64,000 nucleotides of DNA. Origin: Bacillota bacterium (GTDB taxonomy: Bacteria > Bacillota > Negativicutes > Sporomusales > Sporomusaceae). Shown here one piece after another: positions 52,459 through 61,838 of the stretch. The stretch is from contig JAGGAB010000006.1 of assembly GCA_017889705.1 (NCBI GenBank), positions 58,406 through 122,405 on the forward strand, in the 5' to 3' direction. The notes beneath the pieces are model-generated. The model saw only the letters and a list, made by a program, of their open reading frames with translations. It did no database searches and was not told the origin of the DNA. Position numbers and translations under genes: made by a program. Each line of letters opens with the position of its first letter. Positions within the stretch are counted from its first letter, which is position 1.

Positions 52459-55400
52459 TTATGCCTCCTCTATTTGTACTCTGCTACCACGGCCTGCCGG
52501 TTCCGCCGGTTCAACCAGCAGGCGGCGAGGCATACGCTGTTTTAATTCAGCGACATGACTGATAATCCCGATTGTCAGATTCGCAACATGCAATTTTTCC
52601 AGTGTTGCCATGGCAACATCCAGTGCCTGCTGATCAAGCGAACCAAAGCCTTCATCCAAAAAGAAAAATTCAAGCGGATACTTACCCTTAAGCTGAATTT
52701 GAGCCGAAAGCGCAAGTGCTAGTGCCAGCGAAGCCTGGAAGGTTTCCCCGCCTGACAATGTGGCAACAGGCCGTTTAACCCCGCCGTTGGCATCGTCACG
52801 AATCAGGAAACCGCCGTCTGAACTCATCTCTAGTGCATAGCGCTCTTGGGTAATCGCCTTTAACCGTTCAGACGCCTGCCACGCCACCAGCTCCATCTGC
52901 TCCTGTGCCAAAAATTCAACAAACACATTGCCTCTTAGCAAGGTCTTAAGCGCCAGTAAGCAATCTCTGCGGTCTTTAAGCGCCAGGCGCCGTTCCTCAA
53001 GCTGCGACCACCGCTGGTATTTTTCCGTCAGGTCGCGACAGTCCTTATCACTTTCTACCCGCCGCTCGGCAGCCGCGTTTTTATCGCTCTCCAGTTTGAC
53101 AATCTCTTGGCTGCGCGCTTGCCATTCAGACTCCATAATACTGCGTCCCCTGAGTTTATCAGCCAGCTGCTCACACTGGGCAGCCAACCGCTGCCCGTTC
53201 TCGGCATAAACCTTAAGCCGGACGCGATACTCTTCCTGACGCACAGCCGGCAGCAGCGCACCTGTAACAGCTTCGACAGCAACAAAGCCCTCTTCTTTTA
53301 GCTTGGCTGCAAGTCGTACCTCCAGATTCTCCCGCTGCCTGACAGCTTCCTGCCACCTAGTCTCTAAACCAATACGTGTTTGTTCAGCCTCTGCCAACGC
53401 CTCAGTCACTTGCTCATACGTAGCCTTGGCTTGATGTTCTTCCCGGCGAACAGTCTCCAGGCTTTGCGCGTTACGGGCTAACAACTGGCTGACCGGCACG
53501 TTGCCTGTAAGGACAACCAATTCTTGCTGCTTGGCGGTCACTACTTCTTCCTGACTGTGTAGGCGGGCAGTCAGTGCAGAAAGCTCCGCCTGACCTCTTT
53601 GCACCTGCTGCTGAAGATCGTTAATTTCTTCCTGATAAGCAATTTGTTCTTGCCGATATTGCTGCAATTTTTTTGCCAGATTTTCTGCAAGTTGATCTTG
53701 CTTATGGACAGTTGCCTGCAATGTTTCTGTCTGTACCAGTGTCTCTGTAACATTCTTACCGGCGCCAGTAATGCCGTACACCTGCAGCGCAGCTGCAAGC
53801 TGCTTGCATTCGGCGGTAACAGCCAGCTGCGCTTCTTCATATTCCGCTCTGGTCTTGTCAAGTTCAGTTTGCGCGCTGACGGCTGCCTGCGTTAGCGTAG
53901 CCGCCGCCGCGCGCTGCTCATTAAGCGCCTGCCTTTCGCCAGCAATTTTTTTGCCGGCTTCTGACAATTCTTGTGTGAGTTTGGCAATTTGCTCCCTAAC
54001 TGCGATAATCTCCTGCTCGAAGTTAACCTGCTCGTGAATAGTTCCCGTCTGTTGCCCAGCGTTAGCCGGGTGAGGATGCTCAACTGAACCGCAAACCGGA
54101 CAGGGACTGCCTACCGCCAACTCTCCGGCCAGTCTGATGGCCGCAAACTGCCTTTCACTACTAAGCAATTGATCAAGCTTAGCTCCCGCTAACGCTAATT
54201 GCTCTTCCACCGCCTTGGTTTCTGCCGCTTCCCTTTCACTAAGACGCAGTTCATCCTGTCGCAGCTTTTCGTCAGACTTTCCAGCCGCTATCTTGGCTAT
54301 TTCATATTGTTGCTTGCGAGTTATGCCGGCTGTTTTAATTTTTTCAAGAGCTACGCTATTTTGCTTTACCGTCTGCGCTATTGCTAGCAGAGTTTGCAGC
54401 TGATTACGCTGTTCGACACTGACAGTTGCGGTTATCAATTGCTGTTCCAACTTGCCGATGTCTTCTGCCAATCGCTGGCTGGCTGTTGTCTTTTGACTCA
54501 TAGCCTGACTAACATGTTGTGCGGCTTGCTGCGCGGCTTGCTGCTGTTTGGTTAAAGCGGCCGCTTCTTGCGCCAACTGTGACAATTCTTCTTCCAAAAC
54601 TGCCGCCGCCATTAATTTTGTCCGCCGTTCAATCAATTCCGGTTCATTTTTACCTCTGGTCTGCTGAGCAATTGTATACGCCTCACCCAACAACTTACTG
54701 TCATTGGTTAATTGCACGACCTTTTCCACTGCATGCCGTTTATCTTGTTCGGCAGTTTGTTCCGTTTTTTGGCTGACAAAAAAATCCTCAACCAGCCCAA
54801 CCGCCCGTGCCGCTTTTTCTGCCATACTGAGTATAGCCGCAAGAGCAGTCATTTCTCTTTCCTGCTCTTGATGCGATGCCTGTTCAAGCTGCTTTGCCGC
54901 CAGCTCCTTTTGTAGACTAAACACTTCGGCAGCTTCTTTATACACTTGTTCAGCCGCTTTAAACTGGGTAAACACTACTGCTTCTTCCTGTTTGGCAGCT
55001 ACCAAGGCCGCCTGTGCGGCAATAACGGCATCTGGTGAGGCATCTCCCAGTCCTTTTTGTTCACTTTCTATTTCAATATAACTGATTTCCACTGTCCTAT
55101 GCTGTTCATTGACCTTATTTAACAGCACATTACCATACTGTTCCAGTGAAAACAGCCGCTGCAGCATCTCCCTTCGTTCTTTGCCGCCAAGATTAAGAAA
55201 CTCGGCAAACTTGCCTTGCGGCAACACTACCGCCCGGGTAAAGTCTTCTTCCCGCAGGCCAAGCAACTCTGTAATCTGTTCTGTGACCTCACGGTCTTTG
55301 TCGGCAATAACAATTTCCTGCTCAGCAGTGGTTTCCACTAAGCGGCTGTAACTGTTGGTTACCGCCAATTGATCTTTACGGACATATCGCCGTTCTACCC

Positions 55401-55674
55401 GGTAATAGTGGCGTTCCCCTCCCTGTCCCAGAGCAAAGCTAAACGCTACTTTTACCTGCTTCTCTGCATGGTTTAATATTCCCTGGGTCCGCCGTCCAGC
55501 TCTAACAACCGTTCCGTATAACGCTAAGGTCATGGCATCTAGTATTGAGGATTTGCCACTTCCTGTCGGCCCGAAAATACCAAACACCCCAAGTTCACTT
55601 AGTTGTTCAAAGGCTATCTCCTGTTCCTCGCGAAAGCTGTGAAGACCGGCAATCTTAAGCGTAATTGGTTTCAC
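52459..55674 (-). CDS. sbcC: exonuclease subunit SbcC
   Basis: A 1071-residue SMC/Rad50-like ATPase that with SbcD opens and trims DNA hairpins and blocked ends. The N-terminal Walker A GIFGPTGSGKSSILDAM lies at residues about 32-48. Two very long coiled coils (Gln-, Glu- and Ala-rich) flank the zinc-hook motif CPVCGS near residue 515. The C-terminal ABC signature TLSGGETFQASLALALALS and Walker B FFLDEGFGSLD follow. Length fits the family. It overlaps sbcD by four bases. Confidence 0.97.
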   Translation of the reverse strand: MKPITLKIAGLHSFREEQEIAFEQLSELGVFGIFGPTGSGKSSILDAMTLALYGTVVRAGRRTQGILNHAEKQVKVAFSFALGQGGERHYYRVERRYVRKDQLAVTNSYSRLVETTAEQEIVIADKDREVTEQITELLGLREEDFTRAVVLPQGKFAEFLNLGGKERREMLQRLFSLEQYGNVLLNKVNEQHRTVEISYIEIESEQKGLGDASPDAVIAAQAALVAAKQEEAVVFTQFKAAEQVYKEAAEVFSLQKELAAKQLEQASHQEQEREMTALAAILSMAEKAARAVGLVEDFFVSQKTEQTAEQDKRHAVEKVVQLTNDSKLLGEAYTIAQQTRGKNEPELIERRTKLMAAAVLEEELSQLAQEAAALTKQQQAAQQAAQHVSQAMSQKTTASQRLAEDIGKLEQQLITATVSVEQRNQLQTLLAIAQTVKQNSVALEKIKTAGITRKQQYEIAKIAAGKSDEKLRQDELRLSEREAAETKAVEEQLALAGAKLDQLLSSERQFAAIRLAGELAVGSPCPVCGSVEHPHPANAGQQTGTIHEQVNFEQEIIAVREQIAKLTQELSEAGKKIAGERQALNEQRAAAATLTQAAVSAQTELDKTRAEYEEAQLAVTAECKQLAAALQVYGITGAGKNVTETLVQTETLQATVHKQDQLAENLAKKLQQYRQEQIAYQEEINDLQQQVQRGQAELSALTARLHSQEEVVTAKQQELVVLTGNVPVSQLLARNAQSLETVRREEHQAKATYEQVTEALAEAEQTRIGLETRWQEAVRQRENLEVRLAAKLKEEGFVAVEAVTGALLPAVRQEEYRVRLKVYAENGQRLAAQCEQLADKLRGRSIMESEWQARSQEIVKLESDKNAAAERRVESDKDCRDLTEKYQRWSQLEERRLALKDRRDCLLALKTLLRGNVFVEFLAQEQMELVAWQASERLKAITQERYALEMSSDGGFLIRDDANGGVKRPVATLSGGETFQASLALALALSAQIQLKGKYPLEFFFLDEGFGSLDQQALDVAMATLEKLHVANLTIGIISHVAELKQRMPRRLLVEPAEPAGRGSRVQIEEA

Positions 55675-56933
55675 TCTGTTACCTCCCCATCTTCTGGAAT
55701 TTGGGGTTCAGTCACCACACTCTGACTTATGTCCAGAAACAATTCGACAAGCTTATCGTCTGGTGGTAGCCCACCGTTTTGCTGTTTATAAAATCGGATA
55801 AAAATTTCCTGAAGCGGCAGGCTATTAAGTCGTACCGGTTCACGACTGCCGACTTCCTCTAACACATTAATTACCGGACGGATAACCACAAAACCGGAGT
55901 GTAATGACCTGAGCTCGTGAATCTCGTCCATTGCCAAGGCCTTATTAATCTCAAGTTCCAGCTCAATCCAGGCATCTTTATCCCGCCCGCCCTCAATCCA
56001 TTCCCGCACCTGAGCCAAGCCACCGGCCGCCCGCCACTTGACCAAAGGTTTGCCGGCGGCCAAAGGCAGTTCCCGAATAGCCGCCGGTTTCCCCGGTTCA
56101 AGCTCTACCAAAGTTACTGATTTAGCATACCCTACCTCAGAAAAGCTGTATGCCAAGGGTGAACCGGCATACCGACATGGCGTCGCAGTCCCGCCGACTA
56201 CCTGCGGTCGATGCAAATGCCCCAGCGCAATATACTGGGCGTCTGTTGGGAAAACCTTCGGATCGACAGCATAGGCCCCGCCGATTTGAATCTGTTGTTC
56301 TGAATCAGACTCAAGCCCGCCACGCACATATAGATGGCTTACTGCCAAATTAACGGTATCTGGCCGGTATTTACTGTTAAACTGGCCAAACAGATGAGTC
56401 AATTTGTCATTATACCCTTGCCGCAAATCCTTATCTTCCAGCGACTGTGACAGTACTTCCTTAAGGCGTCCTTCAGAGGGATAAGGCAGTGCCGCAATAA
56501 CTGCCGAATGCGCAGCGCCAGGGACCGCCAATTCCAACCAAGCCCGTCCGCCCTTTACACGTTGCACTTTCCCTGCCACGAAAATCGTGGGGGTAAGCTC
56601 TTCTTTCGGCAGGCCTACTAACGTAATACCCAACCGGCCTGCCAGCGGCGAAGCCGCACATAACCTGTCAGGATTATCATGGTTTCCGGCTACGATAACC
56701 ACACCCCGCTTCCCGTTATCGGCCAGCTTATCCATGGCATAGTAAAATAGCTCTTCTGCCGCAGCGCTGGGATTAGGACTTTGGAAGACATCGCCGGCAA
56801 TCAGTACCAGATCGATTTTTTCTGCTGTGCAAATATCACATAATTCTTCCACAAACGCCGTTTGCTCAGGAGTCCGGTCTCGACCCTCAATTGTCTTGCC
56901 AAAATGCCAGTCTGCCGTATGTAAAATGCGCAT
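55671..56933 (-). CDS. sbcD: exonuclease subunit SbcD
   Basis: A 420-residue Mre11-like nuclease. The phosphoesterase motifs HTADWHFGK, AGDVFQS, VAGNHDNPDRL, VAVSHLYV-type and ALGHLHRPQ are complete and in order, supporting a two-manganese active site. It has a C-terminal extension of about 90 residues beyond the typical core (VIRPVINVLEEVGSREPVRLNSLPLQEIF). GAAGGAGAAATACCT precedes the ATG. First gene of the operon sbcD-sbcC-namZ-like. Confidence 0.96.
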   Translation of the reverse strand: MRILHTADWHFGKTIEGRDRTPEQTAFVEELCDICTAEKIDLVLIAGDVFQSPNPSAAAEELFYYAMDKLADNGKRGVVIVAGNHDNPDRLCAASPLAGRLGITLVGLPKEELTPTIFVAGKVQRVKGGRAWLELAVPGAAHSAVIAALPYPSEGRLKEVLSQSLEDKDLRQGYNDKLTHLFGQFNSKYRPDTVNLAVSHLYVRGGLESDSEQQIQIGGAYAVDPKVFPTDAQYIALGHLHRPQVVGGTATPCRYAGSPLAYSFSEVGYAKSVTLVELEPGKPAAIRELPLAAGKPLVKWRAAGGLAQVREWIEGGRDKDAWIELELEINKALAMDEIHELRSLHSGFVVIRPVINVLEEVGSREPVRLNSLPLQEIFIRFYKQQNGGLPPDDKLVELFLDISQSVVTEPQIPEDGEVTE

Positions 56934-57145
56934 AGGTATTTCTCCTTCAGCTCAATATCCAAAACCGCGTTGATCTCCTGAGGTTTTTTCGCTTTTTTTC
57001 AAAGAAACTCCTGCAAAAATACCTGGTGGAAGTAATCCCCTTTTGTCTGACTGTATATTCTTTAACAATCCCAATGGAGGAATTTCCTCGTTTTTTGTTG
57101 AATGGTGAATTATCAGAAAAATATTCTTATCCAAGGAGAGACAGT

Positions 57146-57577
57146 ATGAGCGGTAAGATAATATTATTGGTTGAAGACAACCCTGATGATGAGGCCCTGA
57201 CCCTTAGAGCTCTCAAAAAAAATAATATTATGAACCAAGTAGTAGTTGCCCATGATGGAGAAGAGGCGCTAAACTATCTGCTAGGCCCTGATTCCGCCAA
57301 CAACCTGACTCCCCAGGTAGTTCTCCTGGACTTAAAGCTGCCAAAACTTGATGGTTTGGAAGTTCTTAAACGGATACGCACCAATGAACAGACCAAGCTG
57401 TTACCTGTAATTGTGCTAACCTCATCAAATGAAGAGCAGGATTTATTAAATAGTTATGACTCCGGGGCCAACAGTTATATCCGCAAGCCGGTTGACTTTA
57501 CGCAATTTATCGCTGCCGTTCAGCAACTGGGACTATATTGGCTGGTATTAAACCAGTTTCCGCCAGTAAGGAGGTAG
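57146..57577 (+). CDS. single-domain response regulator (Rcp1-like)
   Basis: A 143-residue receiver domain. The acidic pocket VEDNPDDEAL, the phospho-acceptor Asp in VVLLDLKLPKLDGLEVL near residue 66, the Thr in VIVLTSSNEEQD and the Lys in IRKPVDF are all visible. The sequence resembles the Rcp1 branch, usually paired with phytochrome-like or PAS kinases, with no output domain. The start is the ATG at 57146 after AAGGAGAGACAGT; the long upstream frame to 57026 has no ribosome binding site. No kinase gene is nearby. The next regulator follows after three bases. Confidence 0.93.
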   Translation: MSGKIILLVEDNPDDEALTLRALKKNNIMNQVVVAHDGEEALNYLLGPDSANNLTPQVVLLDLKLPKLDGLEVLKRIRTNEQTKLLPVIVLTSSNEEQDLLNSYDSGANSYIRKPVDFTQFIAAVQQLGLYWLVLNQFPPVRR

Positions 57578-57580
57578 CTT

Positions 57581-59044
57581 ATGCCTAATTTGCTGCAAGT
57601 ATTATTGATTGAAGATTCCGAAGATGATGTTTTACTGTTAAAGCGCACCCTCCAAAAAGGCGGTTTTACCCCTAACATCCGCCAGGTAGATCAGCCTGCT
57701 GCTATGGCAGCGGCCTTAGTCGAACAACCTTGGGATATTGTCATTGCCGACTATTCCTTGCCGAATTTTAGCGGCTTGGCCGCTCTCGAAATGCTCAAAG
57801 CCAGCGGTCTTGATATTCCCTTCATTATCGTATCAGGTGCTATTGGCGAAGATGTAGCTGTTTCCGCCATGAAAGCCGGCGCTCACGATTATATTCTAAA
57901 AGGCAACCTTGCCCGTCTTGTGCCTGCCATCTGCCGCGAACTGCAGGAAGCCGCCGTGCGCCGTGAACGGAGCAAGTTGGAAGAACGACTTAAGTACTTA
58001 AGCATCCATGACCCATTAACCGGTCTTTATAATCGAACACACTTTTCTCTGGAGCTAGAACGCCTGCACCAGGTGCAATATGCACCGGTGGGCATTATTG
58101 TTGGCGATTTGGACGGACTTAAACTTATCAATGATACTTGGGGCCATCAAAGCGGTGACCGTCTCCTCAAAGCGGCTGCCAACATTTTAAAGACCTGTTG
58201 TCCGCCAGATGCGACTCTAACCCGCATAGGCGGTGATGAGTTCGTTCTGCTGCTGCCAGGCACAACACTTGCCACCCTCGAAAAACTATGCCAGACAATT
58301 ACCTTAGCGATAAATTCCTACAATCAAAACAGCCCGCTGGCTGAGGGCATTGTTCTCAGCATTTCCCTTGGCTTTGCGCTGGCAGACAGCGGTCACGCCG
58401 ATTTACAGCAAGTATTTAAAGTGGCCGACAATAATATGTACCGGGAAAAACTCCACAAAAGCCAAAGCAACCGGAGTGCTATTGTTCAGACAGCCATGAA
58501 GCTTCTGGAGGCCAGAGACTTTATTACCGAAGGTCATGGTGACCGCCTGCAGTTATTAGTCGCCCGCCTGGGCGCAGCTATTGGCTTGCCGGAAAATCGC
58601 ATCACCGACCTAAAATTATTGGCCCAATTTCACGATATCGGTAAAGTTGGTATTCCGGACAAAATCCTATTTAAGCCAGCTAAGCTTACACCTGAAGAAT
58701 ACACCGAAATGAAACGTCATTCTGAGATTGGCTTTCGCATTGCCCAATCGTCACCAGACTTAAGCCATATTGCCGATTATATCCTCAAACATCATGAGTG
58801 GTGGGATGGCAGCGGCTATCCAATAGGCTTAGCCGGTAAAGACATTCCGTTAGAATGCCGGATACTCTCGATTGCCGATAGCTATGATGCGATGACCAGT
58901 GACCGCCCTTACCGCAAAGCGCTGAGCGCTCAGCAAGCCTTCAATGAAATTCGCCGTTGTGCCGCTATTCAATTTGACCCCCAATTAGTTGAAACGTTTC
59001 TTGAAGTGGTGGACAACAATAATAAAAAGCAGGGAATCAATTAA
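57581..59044 (+). CDS. response regulator with GGDEF and HD-GYP domains
   Basis: A 487-residue three-domain regulator. The receiver (1-120) has IEDSEDDVLLL, DYSLPNFSGLAAL and GAHDYILKGN. The GGDEF domain (about 145-300) has DPLTGLYNRTHFSLE, GDLDGLKLINDTWGH and the active-site RIGGDEFVLLLPG. The HD-GYP domain (about 310-485) has EGHGDRLQLLVARLG, FHDIGKVGIPDKILF, HHEWWDGSGYPIGLAGKDIP and DSYDAMTSDRPYR. Both catalytic signatures are intact, so it could make and break c-di-GMP depending on phosphorylation. GTAAGGAGGTAGCTT precedes the ATG, three bases after the upstream regulator's stop. The pair may form a phosphorelay. Confidence 0.95.
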   Translation: MPNLLQVLLIEDSEDDVLLLKRTLQKGGFTPNIRQVDQPAAMAAALVEQPWDIVIADYSLPNFSGLAALEMLKASGLDIPFIIVSGAIGEDVAVSAMKAGAHDYILKGNLARLVPAICRELQEAAVRRERSKLEERLKYLSIHDPLTGLYNRTHFSLELERLHQVQYAPVGIIVGDLDGLKLINDTWGHQSGDRLLKAAANILKTCCPPDATLTRIGGDEFVLLLPGTTLATLEKLCQTITLAINSYNQNSPLAEGIVLSISLGFALADSGHADLQQVFKVADNNMYREKLHKSQSNRSAIVQTAMKLLEARDFITEGHGDRLQLLVARLGAAIGLPENRITDLKLLAQFHDIGKVGIPDKILFKPAKLTPEEYTEMKRHSEIGFRIAQSSPDLSHIADYILKHHEWWDGSGYPIGLAGKDIPLECRILSIADSYDAMTSDRPYRKALSAQQAFNEIRRCAAIQFDPQLVETFLEVVDNNNKKQGIN

Positions 59045-59077
59045 ACTATTCCACGTTATCAAATACATTGATAAAGA

Positions 59078-59108
59078 AAAAATAGGTGCCTGATAGGCAC
59101 CTATTTTT
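59078..59108. terminator. bidirectional terminator between convergent genes
   Basis: A perfect 13-bp stem, AAAAATAGGTGCC / GGCACCTATTTTT, with A and T runs serving both strands. Confidence 0.85.
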
Positions 59109-59115
59109 GTCTTTA

Positions 59116-59940
59116 TTACCAGGCTACAACTACCGAGCCTTTGAAATGTTCATTAACAAATTTCTTAATTTCTTCGGACTGATATACTTTTATAAACTTG
59201 GCAATCACCGGATTGTCTTTGTCTTTAGCTTTGACTGCAATAATATTGGCATATGGTGAATCACCAGACTCAATGGCAATAGAGTCTTTGTTTGGCACCA
59301 AGCCTGCAGTCATGGCATAGTTGGTATTAATCGCTGCCAAATCTACATCTTCAAGTGAACGAGGAACCTGTGCGGCATCTAATTCTTTTATCTTGAAGTT
59401 TTTAGGATTCTCTGCAACATCGGCTGCGGTGGCTTTAAGACCAGTACCTGGTTTGAGTTTGATCAGCCCTTGCTTTTCCAGGAGCAATAATGCCCGGCCG
59501 CCATTGGTGGGGTCATTGGGAATCGCAATAGTCGCGCCGGCTTTAAGTTCGCTTAGCGTTTTAACCTTTTTGGAGTATATGGCCATCGGAAAAATTACAG
59601 TTTTGGCAACATTAACAAGATCATACTGACGGTCTTTCACCATGTTATCAAGATACGGGGCATGCTGGAAGCTGTTAGCGTCAATATCGCCCTGGCTTAA
59701 GGCCACATTAGGCTGAACATAATCGTTAAATTCAACTACTTCAATTTTAAGCCCCTCTTTTGCGGCTAGCTTTTTAACCTCATCCATAATTTCTGCATGC
59801 GGTCCGGCGGTAACCCCTATCTTCAGCGGTTTATCAGCTGCTGCCGGTGCGGCAGGCTGCTGTTTACCGCAGCCAATCAAGCCCACAACTGTAAATGCTA
59901 GAAGTAACAGTATTGACAGTAACTTTGTGTATCTTTTCAT
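59116..59940 (-). CDS. metQ: methionine ABC transporter substrate-binding lipoprotein MetQ
   Basis: A 274-residue NlpA/MetQ-family lipoprotein that binds methionine. The signal and lipobox LIGC are at residues 21-24. Family motifs are PLKIGVTAGPHAEIMDEVKK, VEFNDYVQPNVALSQGDIDANSFQH, YSKKVKTLSELKAGATIAIPND, and NTNYAMTAGL. AAAGGGGAGAAAAAA precedes the ATG. It is the last gene of the SAM-I riboswitch operon metN-metI-aminotransferase-metQ. Confidence 0.95.
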   Translation of the reverse strand: MKRYTKLLSILLLLAFTVVGLIGCGKQQPAAPAAADKPLKIGVTAGPHAEIMDEVKKLAAKEGLKIEVVEFNDYVQPNVALSQGDIDANSFQHAPYLDNMVKDRQYDLVNVAKTVIFPMAIYSKKVKTLSELKAGATIAIPNDPTNGGRALLLLEKQGLIKLKPGTGLKATAADVAENPKNFKIKELDAAQVPRSLEDVDLAAINTNYAMTAGLVPNKDSIAIESGDSPYANIIAVKAKDKDNPVIAKFIKVYQSEEIKKFVNEHFKGSVVVAW

Positions 59941-59967
59941 TTTTTTCTCCCCTTTATATTACATTAA

Positions 59968-61167
59968 TTATTTTTTTACTGTCTTAAGCTTTTGCAAGCG
60001 TTCAGCCGCTGCTTGCAACGTCTCAAATTTTTTGCAGAAGCAGAATCGTATCAGTTTTTTGCCAGCTGCACTTTCCGGTCGGAAAAAGCTTGACCCTGGC
60101 ACAACGGCAACCCCAATTTCACTGGCCATATATTTGGAAAAAGCAACATCATCATCCCAGCCAAACGGTGTAATATCGGCCATAATGTAGTATGCACCCT
60201 GCGGCCGCATGCAGGTAAAGCCCACTTTTTCCAGGACATTAAGGAAATAATCCCGGCGTTCACTATAAAAGCCTGATAACTCTTCATAATACTCTGTACC
60301 AAAGTTAAATGCCTCCGCAGCAGCCACTTGCAGCGGTGCCGCCGCCCCAACAGTCAGGAAATCATGAACTTTACGGACAGAAGCCGTAATCTCCGGCGAA
60401 GCCTGCACATAACCAATACGCCAGCCGGTAACACTAAAGGTTTTGGAAACACTGTTTACGGCAATTGTGCGATCAGCCATACCTGGTAATGTCCATAAAG
60501 GAATATGTTCGGTATTATCATACAGAATATGCTCATAAATTTCATCATTAATGGCCAGTACATCATGTTTAATGCATAACTCGGCAATTAATTCGAGTTC
60601 TTCACGGTTAAACACCTTACCAGTCGGATTATTAGGAGTATTAATAATGATCGCTCTGGTTTTATCGGAAAATGCAGAAGTTAATTCCTCCCGGCTAAAG
60701 CTAAAGGCCGGCGGTTTTAAACTTACATATTTGGGCACTGCCCCGCAGAGAATAACATCTGCACCATAATTTTCATAAAAAGGTTCAAAGATAATAACCT
60801 CATCACCAGGATTAATGGTTGCCAGCAGTGTTGCGATCATGCCTTCTGTAGCACCGCAGCAGACAGTAAGCTGCCTCTCCGGGTCAATAGTTACCCCGTA
60901 ATCGCGCTTAACTTTGGCAGCAATGGCATCACGCAGGCTCTTGGTACCCCAGGTTATCGCATATTGATTATGATCGTCCATAACAGCTTTTACAGCTGCC
61001 TGCTTAATGGCTTCCGGTGCCGGAAAATCCGGAAACCCCTGCGCCAAATTTATAGCATTATGAGCAGCCGCGATCCGGCTCATTTCCCGGATAACTGACT
61101 CGGTAAACTGTCTGGCTTTAGCTGAAGCATAACCGCCTTCACGAATGGCATTAATAGCATTTTGCAT
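59968..61167 (-). CDS. class I/II aminotransferase, probable methionine-related
   Basis: A 399-residue PLP enzyme of fold type I, subgroup I-gamma (kynurenine/glutamine transaminase and YbdL-like). Motifs are NLAQGFPDFPAPEAIKQA, NTPNNPTGKVFNREEL, INDEIYEHILYD and the Schiff-base lysine in VNSVSKTFSVTGWRIGY near residue 240. Enzymes of this group can use 2-oxo-4-methylthiobutyrate as acceptor, the last step of the methionine salvage pathway. Its location inside the SAM-regulated met operon supports that role. GGGGGATAGAATTAC precedes the ATG. It lies between metI and metQ, an unusual position. Confidence 0.88.
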   Translation of the reverse strand: MQNAINAIREGGYASAKARQFTESVIREMSRIAAAHNAINLAQGFPDFPAPEAIKQAAVKAVMDDHNQYAITWGTKSLRDAIAAKVKRDYGVTIDPERQLTVCCGATEGMIATLLATINPGDEVIIFEPFYENYGADVILCGAVPKYVSLKPPAFSFSREELTSAFSDKTRAIIINTPNNPTGKVFNREELELIAELCIKHDVLAINDEIYEHILYDNTEHIPLWTLPGMADRTIAVNSVSKTFSVTGWRIGYVQASPEITASVRKVHDFLTVGAAAPLQVAAAEAFNFGTEYYEELSGFYSERRDYFLNVLEKVGFTCMRPQGAYYIMADITPFGWDDDVAFSKYMASEIGVAVVPGSSFFRPESAAGKKLIRFCFCKKFETLQAAAERLQKLKTVKK

Positions 61168-61184
61168 GTAATTCTATCCCCCAA

Positions 61185-61838
61185 TTACCGTTTATTAAGC
61201 TTGTGCGCAAAATAGTCGCCACTTGACTGTACAATCTGCACCATCGCAATCAGAATAACAACTGTTGCCAGCATAACATCAGCCCGGAAGCGTTGATAAC
61301 CATAACGAATGGCTAGGTCTCCCAAACCGCCGCCGCCAATGGCCCCTGCCATTGCCGAGTAGCCAATGAGACTAATCACCGTTAACGTCATGCCAAGTAT
61401 AATAGAAGGCATTGCTTCCGGAATAAGTACCTTCATGATAATCTGCCGAGGCGTAGCTCCCATGGACTGCGCTGCTTCAATTAAACCGGCATCCACTTCC
61501 TTCAGCGCGGATTCAACAACCCGGCCGACAAACGGAATAGCTGCAATGCTAAGCGGAACAATTGCTGCGTTTGTACCAATTGATGTACCAACAATAATCC
61601 GGGTGAACGGAATAATAGCTACCATTAAAATAATAAACGGGGTTGACCGTGCCGCATTGACAATAGCACCTAACGTTTGATTAAATACCTGACTTTCTTT
61701 AATACCGCCCTTGCCGGTTATTACTAGAATAACCCCCAGCGGAATCCCTAGTAACGCCGAAACCAGCGAGGAAATCGCCACCATATAAAAAGTTTCTCCT
61801 AAACCCTCAATTAGCAGCATGAGCATGTCTTGCGACAT
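61185..61838 (-). CDS. metI: methionine ABC transporter permease MetI
   Basis: A 217-residue inner-membrane permease with five predicted helices and the coupling EAA loop (EAAQSMGATPRQIIMKVLIPEAMP). The N-terminal GLGETFYMVAISSLVSALLGIPLGV and NAARSTPFIILMVAIIPFTR are characteristic. The start is the ATG at 61838, after AGAGGTGATTGGTT, and overlaps the end of metN by 32 bases. Confidence 0.95.
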   Translation of the reverse strand: MSQDMLMLLIEGLGETFYMVAISSLVSALLGIPLGVILVITGKGGIKESQVFNQTLGAIVNAARSTPFIILMVAIIPFTRIIVGTSIGTNAAIVPLSIAAIPFVGRVVESALKEVDAGLIEAAQSMGATPRQIIMKVLIPEAMPSIILGMTLTVISLIGYSAMAGAIGGGGLGDLAIRYGYQRFRADVMLATVVILIAMVQIVQSSGDYFAHKLNKR

